The translations under genes were made by a program, and so were the position numbers. From assembly GCA_032622095.1 (NCBI GenBank), contig CP136064.1, positions 47,629,573 through 47,693,572 on the forward strand: a stretch of 64,000 nucleotides of DNA. Reading direction: 5' to 3'. Position 1 is the first letter of the stretch, and each line of letters opens with the position of its first letter. The notes beneath the pieces are model-generated. The model was not told the origin of the DNA, did no database searches, and saw nothing but the letters and a program-made list of their open reading frames with translations. This DNA is from Siphonodentalium dalli. Lineage: Eukaryota; Mollusca; Scaphopoda; Gadilida; Siphonodentaliidae. This document shows positions 45,621 through 56,099 of this stretch, piece by piece.

Positions 45621-48600
45621 CTGCAAATAGAAATACAGATGGATGTAAGTAGCAGTAATGCTAAGGCCAAGATAAAATAGACCTGTGTTTCTTGTGACCC
45701 GCCCGCCTCTATTTTTCCGGCATCCCTGACCATTTTATTGATTTTGCAAAAATTAATACACATCCTGGAAATTAAACTTAAATTAGGTCACAGCCGAATC
45801 AAATTTATTTTATATTTACACAATACATTACACCCCCCCATATTTTTCTTGAATGTCACCAGAAACATAGGTATATATATATTTTTGGCCTAATCACAAG
45901 GTAATGGGAGGCGTTTTTCACATTTATTCCTTATACATGTATATGAGCTGATGGGTGAATATTTCACAGAAGAGCAAATGGAAATTTATAAGCCTTGATT
46001 CAGCCCAAACTCAAATTGACTCAGGCCATGAAGACATCACTCAAACGTAGGGCTACTGATGTTGGAATGAATTGTTAGAAGTAGAGACTCAACCCATACT
46101 ATGAGATGACTCACTTTTTTCGGACTCTGAAGAAAGCTGATGTTAGAAATTATCACTTCAGCACCAATAAATTTATGATCATATATTTGCACTTCTGTGC
46201 AATTTATGTACGTTTCAGAAATAAATTGTGACAAAAGCTTCCCATACAAAGCATGCTAAATTGCCAATTTAAATGTTGATCACTGACAATGTTATAATCC
46301 ATGACGTGACAAAAATAATAAGGAAAGCTCTTTATTGCTAAATCAGTGCATAAAATGCCATTCATATTTCTTTCTTTTAGGCAAAAATTTCAATCATTTT
46401 AGAATGTCTTAAATGGATATACATGTATCCTAGTATAAATCATTGCACATCAACCTTGCCTAAATCTGGTTACAAGGCTAATTCTGATTGGTCAGAATGT
46501 GTTCCCATGGCTATATTTTTTAAATAAAAAAATTATCTACAAAATATGATTCTCTCCATAAATGTGATATTTAACCTTTTCTGTACAAAATACTCATTGC
46601 CAAGTTGTATCCTTAGGAAATGTTCAGATAATAAGTTCAACAGAACAACCATATATTATGAATATGAATCAATCTGATCTTGTATTTTCTTTTTTCTATC
46701 TGGCATCTGCTTTTGTTATCTGAAAACCCCTCTAAATGAATAATACTGTTTCAATGTATACTTGTATTTGCTAATGGGAGAATCCATTTAGTATAGTATA
46801 TATAGGTTAAATATTATAACTCACCATTAATAACTTCTGCCCGTTATCAGCTTCCTGGGTTGTGGTCCATGTCTTATCAGATGAAGTTGTTGGAACATTG
46901 TGGTAGTCAGGCATCACTTGTTTAGCCTCAGATTTGACCTGTTAGATGATGAAACAATAGCATTAGCTTAACCCTTTCATCATGGGAGCTGCGCTGGTGC
47001 AGCATTTAAGATTCTGTGCCAGTGCATCCTTTTATATATGCGAGTCTTCCATAGGGAGCCTCGCATATATAAGAGAATGCTCTGGCTTACAAGGTCAAGG
47101 TAAATATTGTTAGACCAGAGGCTCTGTCACATATAAGAGAATGCATTGACACAGGGTTTTTTTTCTTTTTTTTCAGGATGTTCTATAGTCATGGAAGGGT
47201 TAAGGGATATACATTTAGCACAAAACTGTGGGAATTTTTTCATGCTAGAATATTAGCAGCTGTTTTCAGAATGCTTTTTATGCCCACATCAAGTATTTTG
47301 CAAAAAGAAGTAGATTATTGGAATGAGTGCCACTCCCTGTAGAAAGATTTATACCTTTGACATATGCTTCTAACAATATTGATAATCATTGCCATTGAAT
47401 GATTGTAGTTATATCAATTTTCTCTATAGACCCAAAACATATGAATTAAAATAACCCATAGTTCTAAAGGAAATTGAAACTGGTAGTGGTAAATTACACT
47501 TCCAAAGTATCTATTGAATTTTTGTTCTAATACTAGTGCAAGTTAAATATTACCTCCAGAGTATTCTCTTGGCGAGACAATCTTTTTGGTTTCAACTTCC
47601 GTTGAAGATTTTGTTCAGCTAATTTCTCGAGTGTGAGCATGAACAAATCAACTTTAGGTTCTATGACATAAGCAACTCTAGATCCTGAATGTGGCCCAAC
47701 TTCCTGAAAGAAAGAATGAGAAAATAGGAATAGAATCAATGTATAGTTAAATGGACATGGCTCATGAAAACAATCATATGTGTTAGTAGGGACAATAAAG
47801 GTTTTTCAGCATCCATGAATTGAAAATTGCAAGTTTGTACATATACGAGAGCAATTGTGCCTGTCTCATGAGAAGAACTTTTTTTGCCGTGGCAAATTGC
47901 CGAAGCTACATGTTTTATGCAAATATTAAACAAATTGGAGTTGTGACATATTTTGGAGGTCTGCAAACAGCAACAAATATATTTATTTTATTTTTTATTT
48001 TAGTACAGCAAGGAAATTACTTGTAGTCATGGTAACAATTCAGAAACTCATCTAAAATCATGTTAAAATAAAAAAACTAATTAAGTTAATGGAGGGATGT
48101 TCAGGTTACATGAGCAGACATCATAAAAGTGCAGAAGGACTCATTTTCTCTTTGGTGGGAAATGTTCAGATAATAAATTCAGTAAACTTATTTATATCTG
48201 AATATTTCCTTAGGGAACTACATGTACTGTCAATGAGTATAAAATAATGTTAATACTGGCACAGATCATTAAAATTTTACTGTTATTTTTGCAGATTTGA
48301 AGAAAAAACTAATTGTAAGCTCACATTGGTCACACGTTTAGCATCATGGCATTCATCGCCAAGTCCAACTCGAACACAACTGCTTACACCTGCAGTAGCT
48401 GTAGCGTTGAATGAGTCAGATGACTTAATACTGGGTATCAGGTCGGGTAGTTCATCAGTCTGAAGAAATAATAAACTATGTTAGATTCAAGTCACATAGT
48501 ACTAACTTCTAAGACTTTTTCCAAATGACAGCTGAACGATCCAATAATAACCCAATGTTTCAGGTGTTGTTCACACCCATGCGCTCTGTCAATTGTCAAT

Positions 48601-51600
48601 TGTGCTATATCAAAATGGCAGAGCCATTAACTGGATCAAATTTGTATTGACTCTTCACACAGCGAAACGTTACGATACCCAGAATTCTACTGTTTCGACA
48701 CACTTTCTCATTTGTTTCCACTTGTATAGACCTTTACTTTACCTGTTATATTCACAATTGTTATAGACTCACCATTTTTAAAACCCATATTATCTGATCG
48801 GATATGAGTGCCATTTTGCTGCAATGCCTGGTCATTTTAAATCTTATCAGGGTCCATGTGAAGATTGTCAAGTGTCAAAATATTCACTCAGTTAGCACAA
48901 GGTCCCAGTTTAGCCAATTTGGGGAACCCATTTCGTATTAGTTATTAGTTGATGCACCAGTTAGCTGGATTCTTCTGGATAACTTTCCATTCAATAGTGC
49001 TATATAGTACTCATGAGGTTTGAGACTAATCTGTTCAAATGATTCTATCTGAATGCATTGAGTCTGTGCTTTAATTTCATGTGCACTAAAGAGATTCTTA
49101 CTTTTCAAAATGACAAATTCTATTACAAGATCTATGGTGCCATGGTGGATAATATTGACGTCAATAGAAAATGTTAGTTTTGAGAAATTGAAAATCTGTT
49201 TTATTTTTGTCTTTCATGTTGTAAGCTTACCTCAAACTCAAGTTTAGCATCATGACATTTCTTGTCAAGTCCGTCTCGGACCCAACTGTCCACATTGGCA
49301 GTATTCTCTGAATCAGATGAGTCTGTACTGGTTGTAAGTTCTGGAAGTTCATCAGCCTGAAGAAATAAAAAAAAAAATACATTACTACTAATTTACTAGT
49401 AATTAGTTTGAAGTCATATAATTCTTTATCTTACAATTTATAACTAAGTTAATTTAACTTCATTTTCTTTAAAGACATGTGAAAACAATCAAGCTAATGA
49501 GCATGTCAGAATTAGCATACTGACATCTTCATCGACCCCCGACCGGGTACCCGGTTAACAGGCGAGTCCCCGCCACAGCTGTAGTATGAGATCACTTGCC
49601 GAAGATAACCAACACAGCGTTTGACTTTCAATGGCAGAGAGCGGGATTCGAACACATGACCTTATGAGTCGAGCAAGCTAACCACTGGACCACCACATCA
49701 CTAAATCTTGGATGGCAGCAGTGATGTACAGTACATTATATCTGATGTAGAGAGACTGGACCTCCCCGTGTTTCAAAAAACTTATCTGTCGACTGGCATT
49801 AATCATTTATACCTTCTTTTTTACAACATTTATGTGCCATTTATTATTTATTTATGTTGTACTTCTGAGATTTTAGACTATATTATCTGATTCTATCTGA
49901 ATCGGAATGCATCTGTGCTTGAACTCTATGAACATTGAACTGGTCCTTCTTTTCATCTGGGTTTCATAGCCACATATTCTTGCGATGGAGTCAATTAGGT
50001 AATTGTAGGTAGCTACTATTTACAAAATTACATTGACTGCAAGCCTTGAAATAGGGTGTCTGTCATTTGCAGAATGAGGTCCCCAGAGGGTGAATTTAGT
50101 GATGCTACCCCGCATAGCAGAATGAGGTCCCAGAGGGTGAATTTGGTGATGCTAGCCCGCTATGCGGGGTAGCATCACTAAATTCACCCTCTGGGGACCT
50201 CATTCTGCAAATGACAGACACCCTATTTCAAGGCTTGTTGACTGGCCTTCGAGGTTAAAAGTGCACAGTCTAAACCTGTCTAATACCGGTACATGTGTTT
50301 TCTTTTTATATTTTGAGTTCTGCCTTTTGCAACTTGTAAGCTTACCTTAGGCACACTTTTAAAGTTGTGACATTCATCACTCAGTCCACCTCTATCACAA
50401 ATAACTGTGTCTGCAGAATCTGTGCCATTGGATGAGTCCAAGGAGTTATTACAGTGTATCGACTCTAGCAAGTCATCGGTCTGAAAAAAAAATAGGAAAA
50501 TCTGTTAGTTTTATGCCACATGTTGGTGCTGTGGCAGAATGTTTGTAGTTCTGTTCGGTGAAAGATTTAAATGTGAAGGTTTCCACACAATTTATCAGTG
50601 ACTTCAATTGATTTGTTTCTTTGTTACAATGGTGACGTGTACTATTCTGTACAAGTAGGCCACAGTGATGATTTAAGTTCACTTTTAATGTTTTCAATAA
50701 ACCAAAGAAACTAAATTTTCTAAGAGTCTTTACATAATCTCATAGATCAATGGTTGTAATTGTAACTTGTGATTGATAACACAAACATTAATATCATTGT
50801 ACATGCATGGAATCTGGCTTCAAGTTTTATGCAGGTCAGAAATGCAGAAAGATAGCGAACACCAGGATACGAGCCAATCAATAATCACATGGCATTTTTC
50901 AAGTAGTTGGTTTACAAATCAGGAAAAATAATATTACAACAAATATTACGTTTCACTTGAACAAGTACATAAATTTCAGTTGGCACAATTGCTTACTCTT
51001 GGTGTCCAAATAAGCATACATGGTAGAATAAGAGTACAAGTAGGGCTGTAACGATACACTTGGTTACGATACGATATGAATCATGATACATTATTAGCGA
51101 TATGATACACAAAATTAGTGTTCCCAAATGAATATGACCTGAATTATCAGAACCAGCATTTTTATAACTGGAGGCAGACCTCATTTTAAAATCAAATACA
51201 GTTTTAATTGTTAGCTAGATGAGTCAAATACACATAATATACATTTAAACTTAATAGATTGTTGCAGGTTTTGCTCTTTTACACATGCTAATCTTCAGAA
51301 ATTATTTGATTTCCTGTATCATGATACACATGGCACGATAGATATGCGTATCATTTGATTGTGCATCATGATACATTAAATTCACGATGAATCATTACAA
51401 CCCTAAGTACAAGGTGCAAGATTCTGCTGAAGCCAATAAGAGTGGGGTGGATTTACAGTACAGACTGGCAACTTCCAACATGGAAGCAAGTCAGTCTGTT
51501 ACACCATGTCATCAATCATATATATTTCTTCAACTCTAATGATCTCACAAGGAGAGGAGAAAGCTGGAAATGCATTGGGATCAGATTCAGAACATGTTAT

Positions 51601-54311
51601 TCTGTCTCAGGGTTTAAAACCAAACAGAATTCCAGCAACATGTTTGCTCTTCCTTAAGGCTTTCCCTGATCCGAGTTATGGCACAAGTCAAGCAAATCTG
51701 GTAGCCATACAGTAAAACCAGCCTGAAGATCCCAATTTTAAATAAACATAGTCCAAAATAAGCACCATACTAGTACAGGGTGACAACATTTTCAAAAATT
51801 AATAAACATTAGGTTACAGGTATGCTTAACCCTTTCATAATGAGAGCTGCGCTGGTGCAGCATTAAATATTATGTGTCAGTGCATTCTATTATATATGCG
51901 AGTCTCTCATAGGGAGCAAGTTCAAGTTAAATATTGTTTGGACAATGTATTCTGTTATATATATAGGAGACTCACATAATATAAGAGAATGCATTGGCAC
52001 AGGGTTTTCACAACATTTCTGGAAGCTCCAGATATTGAAGGGTTAGTACATAGGCACATAATAACATAAGATGTACAAGAGGAGAACTGCTCTTTCATAG
52101 ATAATATAACACGATTAATTAACAATGTTGAACAAATAACAACCCGTTCTTCAAACTGAGATCGAGAAAACAAAGTTATATCACAACTCAAATAAACAAA
52201 CCAATGGTCAAACAAAATATCAGCATCAAAAGGTATAATAATTAGTAACAGGAACAAGAATTGTAAAGAACATCAAGACTTCAAAGAAACTTACCTTCTG
52301 CTAGTTCCATGCAATTTTAGTTTGGTTTCCGTGCACATATTACTGCTATCCTATACAATCAATAGAGTACTGAGCCAGCATATTATTGGAGCAATAATGC
52401 TGCTGTTGAAACATTCAGTGGGATACCCAAACCAGACGTCGAAGTTAATCCATTATTGACAGGTCACTTGGCATGCCGATTTTCAACCATTCTCCGAAAC
52501 ACCATTTCTCTCCGTTGTGCTATAAAGGTAATCACTCCCATTGCTGACATAACTTCTTCCATGAGTTAAACGAATACAAGGATTTTTAAAATTCCAAAGA
52601 ATTACTAGTAGATTAGAATATTGAAAGCAGATGAATGCCTTCAAATCTCAGAAACTAACTGGGGAGAAGCCACTGAAGGGGTACTAGTATAGGACTGCTC
52701 CATTGGCACTGTGTGGGGATCTTTATGTAGTGTTGTGTGGCATCATTAATAACTTGAATACCATAGCTATCAGATTTTCAAACTCTTTAGTCAATATTCA
52801 AGATTAAATTTTTTCACAAATTTCATACTCCGTCGTGGAATTGACCATAAGAGTTAAATTGTGATTATGAACTCAACTTGATTTCATTGTCCATTATTCG
52901 TGTATACTAGTATTCAACTTGCACAATGTGATCATATCATAATAATTTCATATCACTTCATATAAAATATGTCTCTGAACAAACGTTGCATATGATATAC
53001 AGGCACAAAAATTCATAATAGCAATTTGCATATGATATGCTTCTAGGTATAAAAACATGTATGTATATGCAACATGAGAACTCTTCATTGAACATCTTGA
53101 ACAGAATGACTAGACCATGAATCAATATTGAATAAATATTATAACAATCCATTTTGAACTTCTTCGAACCAAGTGAAATGGTCACTATTGTGGGAAGTGC
53201 ATCGCACAAACTTGTTAAATATTCACATTATACAAGGTCAAGGATATACCCAGCACACAATGTTTAAAATTCTTACAATATTAAAGTTAAGAACACACAA
53301 GAAAGCTTATAACTTACAAGTGAAGAAGGCACAAGACCATACTGATAAACTGGTCACAGACTCATGTCTACCTAACTGATGATTTAGATGATTTAGATTA
53401 CTCATACTGAGTCATACTCATAGCACTAATACTCAGGTAAAAAAAAACAATTCAAACATAACACTAACAGTTAACACTAACTTCGAACTAAAACAACACA
53501 TTTAAGTTTTAACACTAAATTAATAATTGAACACTTTTCAATTCAAAAGTTGACAAAACAGCATTCATTCCCTCAATCACTCATTCAGTGATTCACTGTC
53601 ACGACTGTGTTTGAAAAAGAACAACTTCAACAAGTGTTAAAATACTAGTTATAACTTATAGTATACTTTAAATTTAATATAATAATAGTACTGAGTTAGT
53701 GAGTACTGGTGACTAATGTAACAATAACAGTAACACTTACACTAGTATTAGTAGTAACAGTGAATAGTGATGCAAACTCAATCGTTTTAAAATAAAATTG
53801 TCGAATTGGAGTGTGTTATTTGGACCATGCTGCAGCAGGTTACATCTTGAAAACTCAAATAACAACAGGAACAAGTACAAATACTACAATGAATTGTGAA
53901 CTGAATACGATTCAACAGACAACGTCAAACATTCGAACTTAAATTTAAAATTACTTAATCAAACTCAGTGACTTACCTTCGGCAATTTTGTGTTTCTAGC
54001 CTAGGCTTTGCCCTAAGTTGCTTAGCTAGTACTAGCTGCTATATAATCTCAATATCATGTGTAGTGTTGGTACCATCTCGTCAACCCATTTGATTATGAT
54101 TATCCAATTCAGCAATACTGCCAATACTAAGCGTACTGCCGTACTGGCAAATTACAAATCGGCATACCCAATTCAGAGGTCGATGTCGATCCATCGTCCG
54201 ATTCCAATCCTGCCATTCCTCAATTTCCTGGTCACGACGATTTTCCACCATTCTCCGAAACACCATTTCTCTCCGTCGTGCTATAAAGGTAATCACTCCA
54301 GTTGCTGACAT
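44058..54311 (-). CDS. Unrecognised multi-exon gene with triplicated exon
   Basis: Join (minus): 54311-54168, (54000-53977), 50480-50346, 49356-49231, 48459-48325, 47703-47554, 46938-46825, 45620-44058; about 796 residues. Every exon is a multiple of three with GT/AG sites in phase 0. The 24-nt second exon is uncertain. Residues 1-48 are basic and amphipathic (ITFIARRREMVFRRMVENRR). Three consecutive exons encode the same unit, consensus TDELPxLxxSxxSSDSxN..VxxGLxDECHDxK. The last exon has a basic disordered region, a conserved-looking FDPEDRLVTLDGRLVTISEF, eight 13-14-residue repeats starting VQC, and a KRKSPSSG basic patch (possible nuclear signal). No enzyme motif, signal peptide or membrane segment. 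Function unknown; perhaps a scaffold or regulatory protein. Confidence 0.7.
44455..44775 (-). repeat. Coding minisatellite, eight 39-42-bp units
   Basis: Encodes units such as VQCGDRQKKISVTS, VQCEGLQQKISVTH, VQCTKRHHKDVDG, VECGEPQRKKFNG and VQCDDRQKKSNAN. Cys is kept in seven of eight. In-frame length variation (13 or 14 codons) keeps the reading frame. Confidence 0.85.
46825..46938 (-). CDS. Exon, unrecognised gene (38 codons)
   Basis: VKSEAKQVMPDYHNVP ... ADNGQKLLM; acceptor ATCTAACAG, donor GTGAGT. Phase 0 both sides. Confidence 0.75.
46972..47199. mobile_element. TTAA-flanked hairpin element in an intron
   Basis: TTAA at 46968-46971 and 47200-47203, ends CCCTTTCATCATGGGAGC / CATGGAAGGG. 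Hairpin about 47018-47086 with stem CTTCC/GGGAG. Lies 34 bp upstream (in the gene's sense) of the 46825-46938 exon acceptor. Confidence 0.75.
47554..47703 (-). CDS. Exon, unrecognised gene (50 codons)
   Basis: EVGPHSGSRVAYVIEPKVDL then FMLTLEKLAEQNLQRKLKP; acceptor CTTTCTTTCAG, donor GTAATA. A leucine-rich helix is likely. Confidence 0.78.
48325..48459 (-). CDS. Triplicated exon, copy 3 (45 codons)
   Basis: TDELPDLIPSIKSSDSFN ... CVRVGLGDECHDAKRVTN; acceptor ATTTCTTCAG, donor GTGAGC. Closest to copy 2. Confidence 0.82.
49231..49356 (-). CDS. Triplicated exon, copy 2 (42 codons)
   Basis: ADELPELTTSTDSSDSEN ... WVRDGLDKKCHDAKLEFE; acceptor ATTTCTTCAG, donor GTAAGC. Intron edges also resemble those of copy 3. 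Confidence 0.82.
49531..49701 (-). mobile_element. tRNA-derived SINE
   Basis: Minus strand: GTGGTCCAGTGGTTAGCTTG (A-box region), CTCGACTCATAAGG (anticodon-like CAT) and TGTTCGAATCCCGC (B box) in tRNA spacing, followed by a ~110-bp body ending GGGTACCCGGTCGGGGG. RNA polymerase III promoter implied. It lies in an intron, same sense as the gene. Confidence 0.75.
50070..50212. repeat. Overlapping 95-bp palindromes
   Basis: 'gcagaatgaggtccccagag', then a second truncated start and the inverted arm to 'ctcattctgcaaatgacaga'; one palindrome has been interrupted by a partial second copy. Flanked by 'ccttgaaatagggtgtctgt' / inverse. Confidence 0.8.
50346..50480 (-). CDS. Triplicated exon, copy 1 (45 codons)
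   Basis: TDDLLESIHCNNSLDSSN ... DRGGLSDECHNFKSVPK; acceptor TTTTTTTTCAG, donor GTAAGC. The most diverged of the three. Confidence 0.78.
51041..51405. mobile_element. hAT-like MITE with 8-bp target duplication
   Basis: Ends TAGGGCTGTAACGATAC and, inverted, TAGGGTTGTAATGATTC; flanks AGTACAAG at 51033-51040 and 51406-51413. 365 bp, 'catgatacat' repeats inside, no gene. Confidence 0.85.
51830..52042. mobile_element. Hairpin element, partly decayed
   Basis: Left TTAA at 51826-51829 with CCCTTTCATAATGAGAGC; right end ATTGAAGGG then TTAG, a mutated TTAA. Inner hairpin has lost part of one stem. Same family as 28094 and 46972. Confidence 0.65.
52290..52580 (-). pseudogene. Partial duplicate of the unrecognised gene's first exons
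   Basis: Minus strand ATG 52562 (and 52550) opens a frame with MGVITFIAQRREMVFRRM, nearly the same as 54311-54168, but a stop follows at ENRHAK. The 5' flank (cgtttaactcatgg.. vs cgcttaattcacc..), a GGGTAT donor-like site, and a downstream GCAGAAG|GTAAGT donor also correspond. Either a decayed duplication or an alternative 5' exon. Confidence 0.65.
53977..54000 (-). CDS. Candidate 24-nt micro-exon
   Basis: Strong donor CCGAAG|GTAAGTCAC; acceptor AGCCTAG gives ARNTKLPK in phase 0, which joins exon 1 to the triplicated block. The tract before the acceptor is pyrimidine-poor, so the start is doubtful. Confidence 0.35.
54168..54311 (-). CDS. First coding exon, unrecognised gene
   Basis: ATG at 54311 (gaagATGTCAGCAACT), 48 codons MSATGVITFIARRREMVF ... 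DRHRPLNW, donor TTGG|GTATGC. The frame reads on to a stop near 54081 if unspliced. Support comes from the duplicated copy at 52550 preserving start and donor. Confidence 0.6.
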
Positions 54312-54404
54312 CTTCGGTGAATTAAGCGAATGTAAGTAACACAGTTCTCAAACTTTTAGAGAGCAAATCGAAAAACAGCTGAGCCCTTCAAGAAACAATC
54401 GTAA

Positions 54405-54603
54405 AATATCTCGTTTGTTGACGTTTACGTTGCAGCGTTGCATGACAACGTCCATGGACAACGCGTGGAGCCTACGACGTCAGGTTCTAAAGGAGACGCT
54501 CGCTCACCATTCGGCAAACCTCGTCAGATTCCGTACCGTTCGGACCCAGGGGTCATAGGTCGAGGAGTCCAGAAAGGCTCGCTCATCCGTGGAAGTATAG
54601 TCG
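54405..54603 (+). other. Possible divergent first exon / bidirectional promoter
   Basis: GC-richer than its surroundings and directly upstream of the minus-strand gene. One frame is open from 54405 to a good donor (AGTATAGTCG|GTAAGG at 54603); another has ATG 54453 in GTCCATGGAC context with 34 codons (MDNAWSLRRQVLKETLAHH..). No downstream exon was found in 54.7-64 kb, so a gene is unproven. Confidence 0.3.
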
Positions 54604-54739
54604 GTAAGGTGAATGGCGCGCCCACTCCCAACAATAGGCCACTTTAAAATTGGGCCTGCATTAGTGGATGATTTGCTTTAGGTCAAAATGTAGGGTCTGT
54701 GTATAGGCCTACAGGCTACACACGTTATTCAGTTCTTAA

Positions 54740-55070
54740 CGCTGAAGGGGTCACTCTCACCAAAAAAAGTGCTGAAGGGTAGGCTACACAGGATTTTAAA
54801 AATGTGCTGAATGGTACACAGGATTTTAAATGTCATTCTAAAGGACATTCAGTTTTCGTATCTGCCATGATTTCTGTTTGAGAATAATTGTTTACGTCCC
54901 AATGAATATTAAAATGTACTGAAAACAAACTGCTAATGGGCGCCAGACTTTCAAAACACAATTTAAGTAATGGTGTTAGTGCCGACCACAAACCCTGTGT
55001 ACCCATCAGCACATTTTCAAACCCTGTGTACCCTTCAGCACTTTTTTTGGTGAGAGTGACCCCTTCAGCG
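54740..55070. mobile_element. MITE with ~95-bp TIRs
   Basis: CGCTGAAGGGGTCACTCTCA at the left pairs with TGAGAGTGACCCCTTCAGCG at the right; both continue through AGTGCTGAAGGG and 'cacagg'. No gene inside. Confidence 0.8.
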
Positions 55071-55149
55071 TTATGCTCCGCTTGAAAATACATTGGGCGG
55101 TACATCGGGTGGATTGTTATCCCCCTAAAGCTTAGTAAAAGCAAATTCG

Positions 55150-55870
55150 TGGGGGGGGGGGGGTGGGGACTATGGGCCTATTTTAAAATAGCCGGTGTCC
55201 GTCCGTCATTCCGTCTGGGCGTGCGGAAAGTTTCCAGATGAGAACTTTATTTTTGGGCCATCGGATCGAAACCTAATTTGGTATGTGAGTTTATCAGCTC
55301 AAAACACAGACCTGTCAAGTTCGAATATATGGGTTCTGTCCGCCCAATTTTGTCGGAGTTATGGTCCCTATTCGACTTAGAATTTTTGTCGTTTTGAGGT
55401 TTCCGATGATAATTTAGTTTGTGTGATCGGATCTCAACCAAATTTGGTATGTCAGGTTATCAGCTCCAAATACAGGTCAAGTTCGAATATGGGTTTATTT
55501 ATGCTGGAGTTGTGGTTCTTGACGACTTAGAATTTCCCGATTAATTTCCCGATTATTTTGGTTTCCGGATGATAACTTGAGTTTTTGTAATCTGATAGTT
55601 TTTAATTTGGTATGTGGATCAACAACATGAAGATACAGATCAAGTTAGAATTTGGGTTTGCTCTGCCAATTTTTGCCAGAGTTATGGTCCTTGTCGACTT
55701 AAAATTTGCCGATTATTTTGTTTTCCGGATGATAACTTTACTTTTATATATAGTTAGGGTATCTGATTATTTTTTAATTCAACTGAATCTCTTGATATTT
55801 GTTACCTGGTTCAAATTTCAGAAGACGGTCCGATGAATTTTGACAGAGTTAACAAAAAGCTATCCTTAAT
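55150..55870 (+). repeat. Family D pearl-like array
   Basis: Poly-G, 'atagccggtgtccgtccgtc', GGAAAGTTTCCAGATGAGAAC, then monomers with 'tcaagttcgaatatgggtt', 'gagttatggtcc', 'cgacttagaatttt'. Closes with 'ccaccttttcggggggacac'. A second element of the same kind is at 58735-59430. Confidence 0.7.
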
Positions 55871-56099
55871 AAAAAGCCACCTTTTCGGGGGGACACGTGC
55901 ACATTTTATTATTTTGCAAAATACCTTGTTAACTGGCACAATGAACCCGATGAACTCAGAAATTCAATAATGTAGTCCTAGATCCATGTTGGAGTACCGG
56001 GTATTGAGTTCTCGGTAGAGTTATACAAGCTGGTCGTGTGTTTATTTTGGATAATAAACAATTATGTATATCTACTATATAGCATGTAAATATAGGCTA

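Noticed and set aside
49640-49701. tRNA gene
   Set aside because: A and B boxes are present, but the body that follows and the imperfect stems make it a SINE head.
51506-51715. Plus-strand frame ending AFPDPSYGTSQANLVAIQ
   Set aside because: Composition is protein-like, but it lies in an intron of the opposite gene with no clear acceptor or partner exon.
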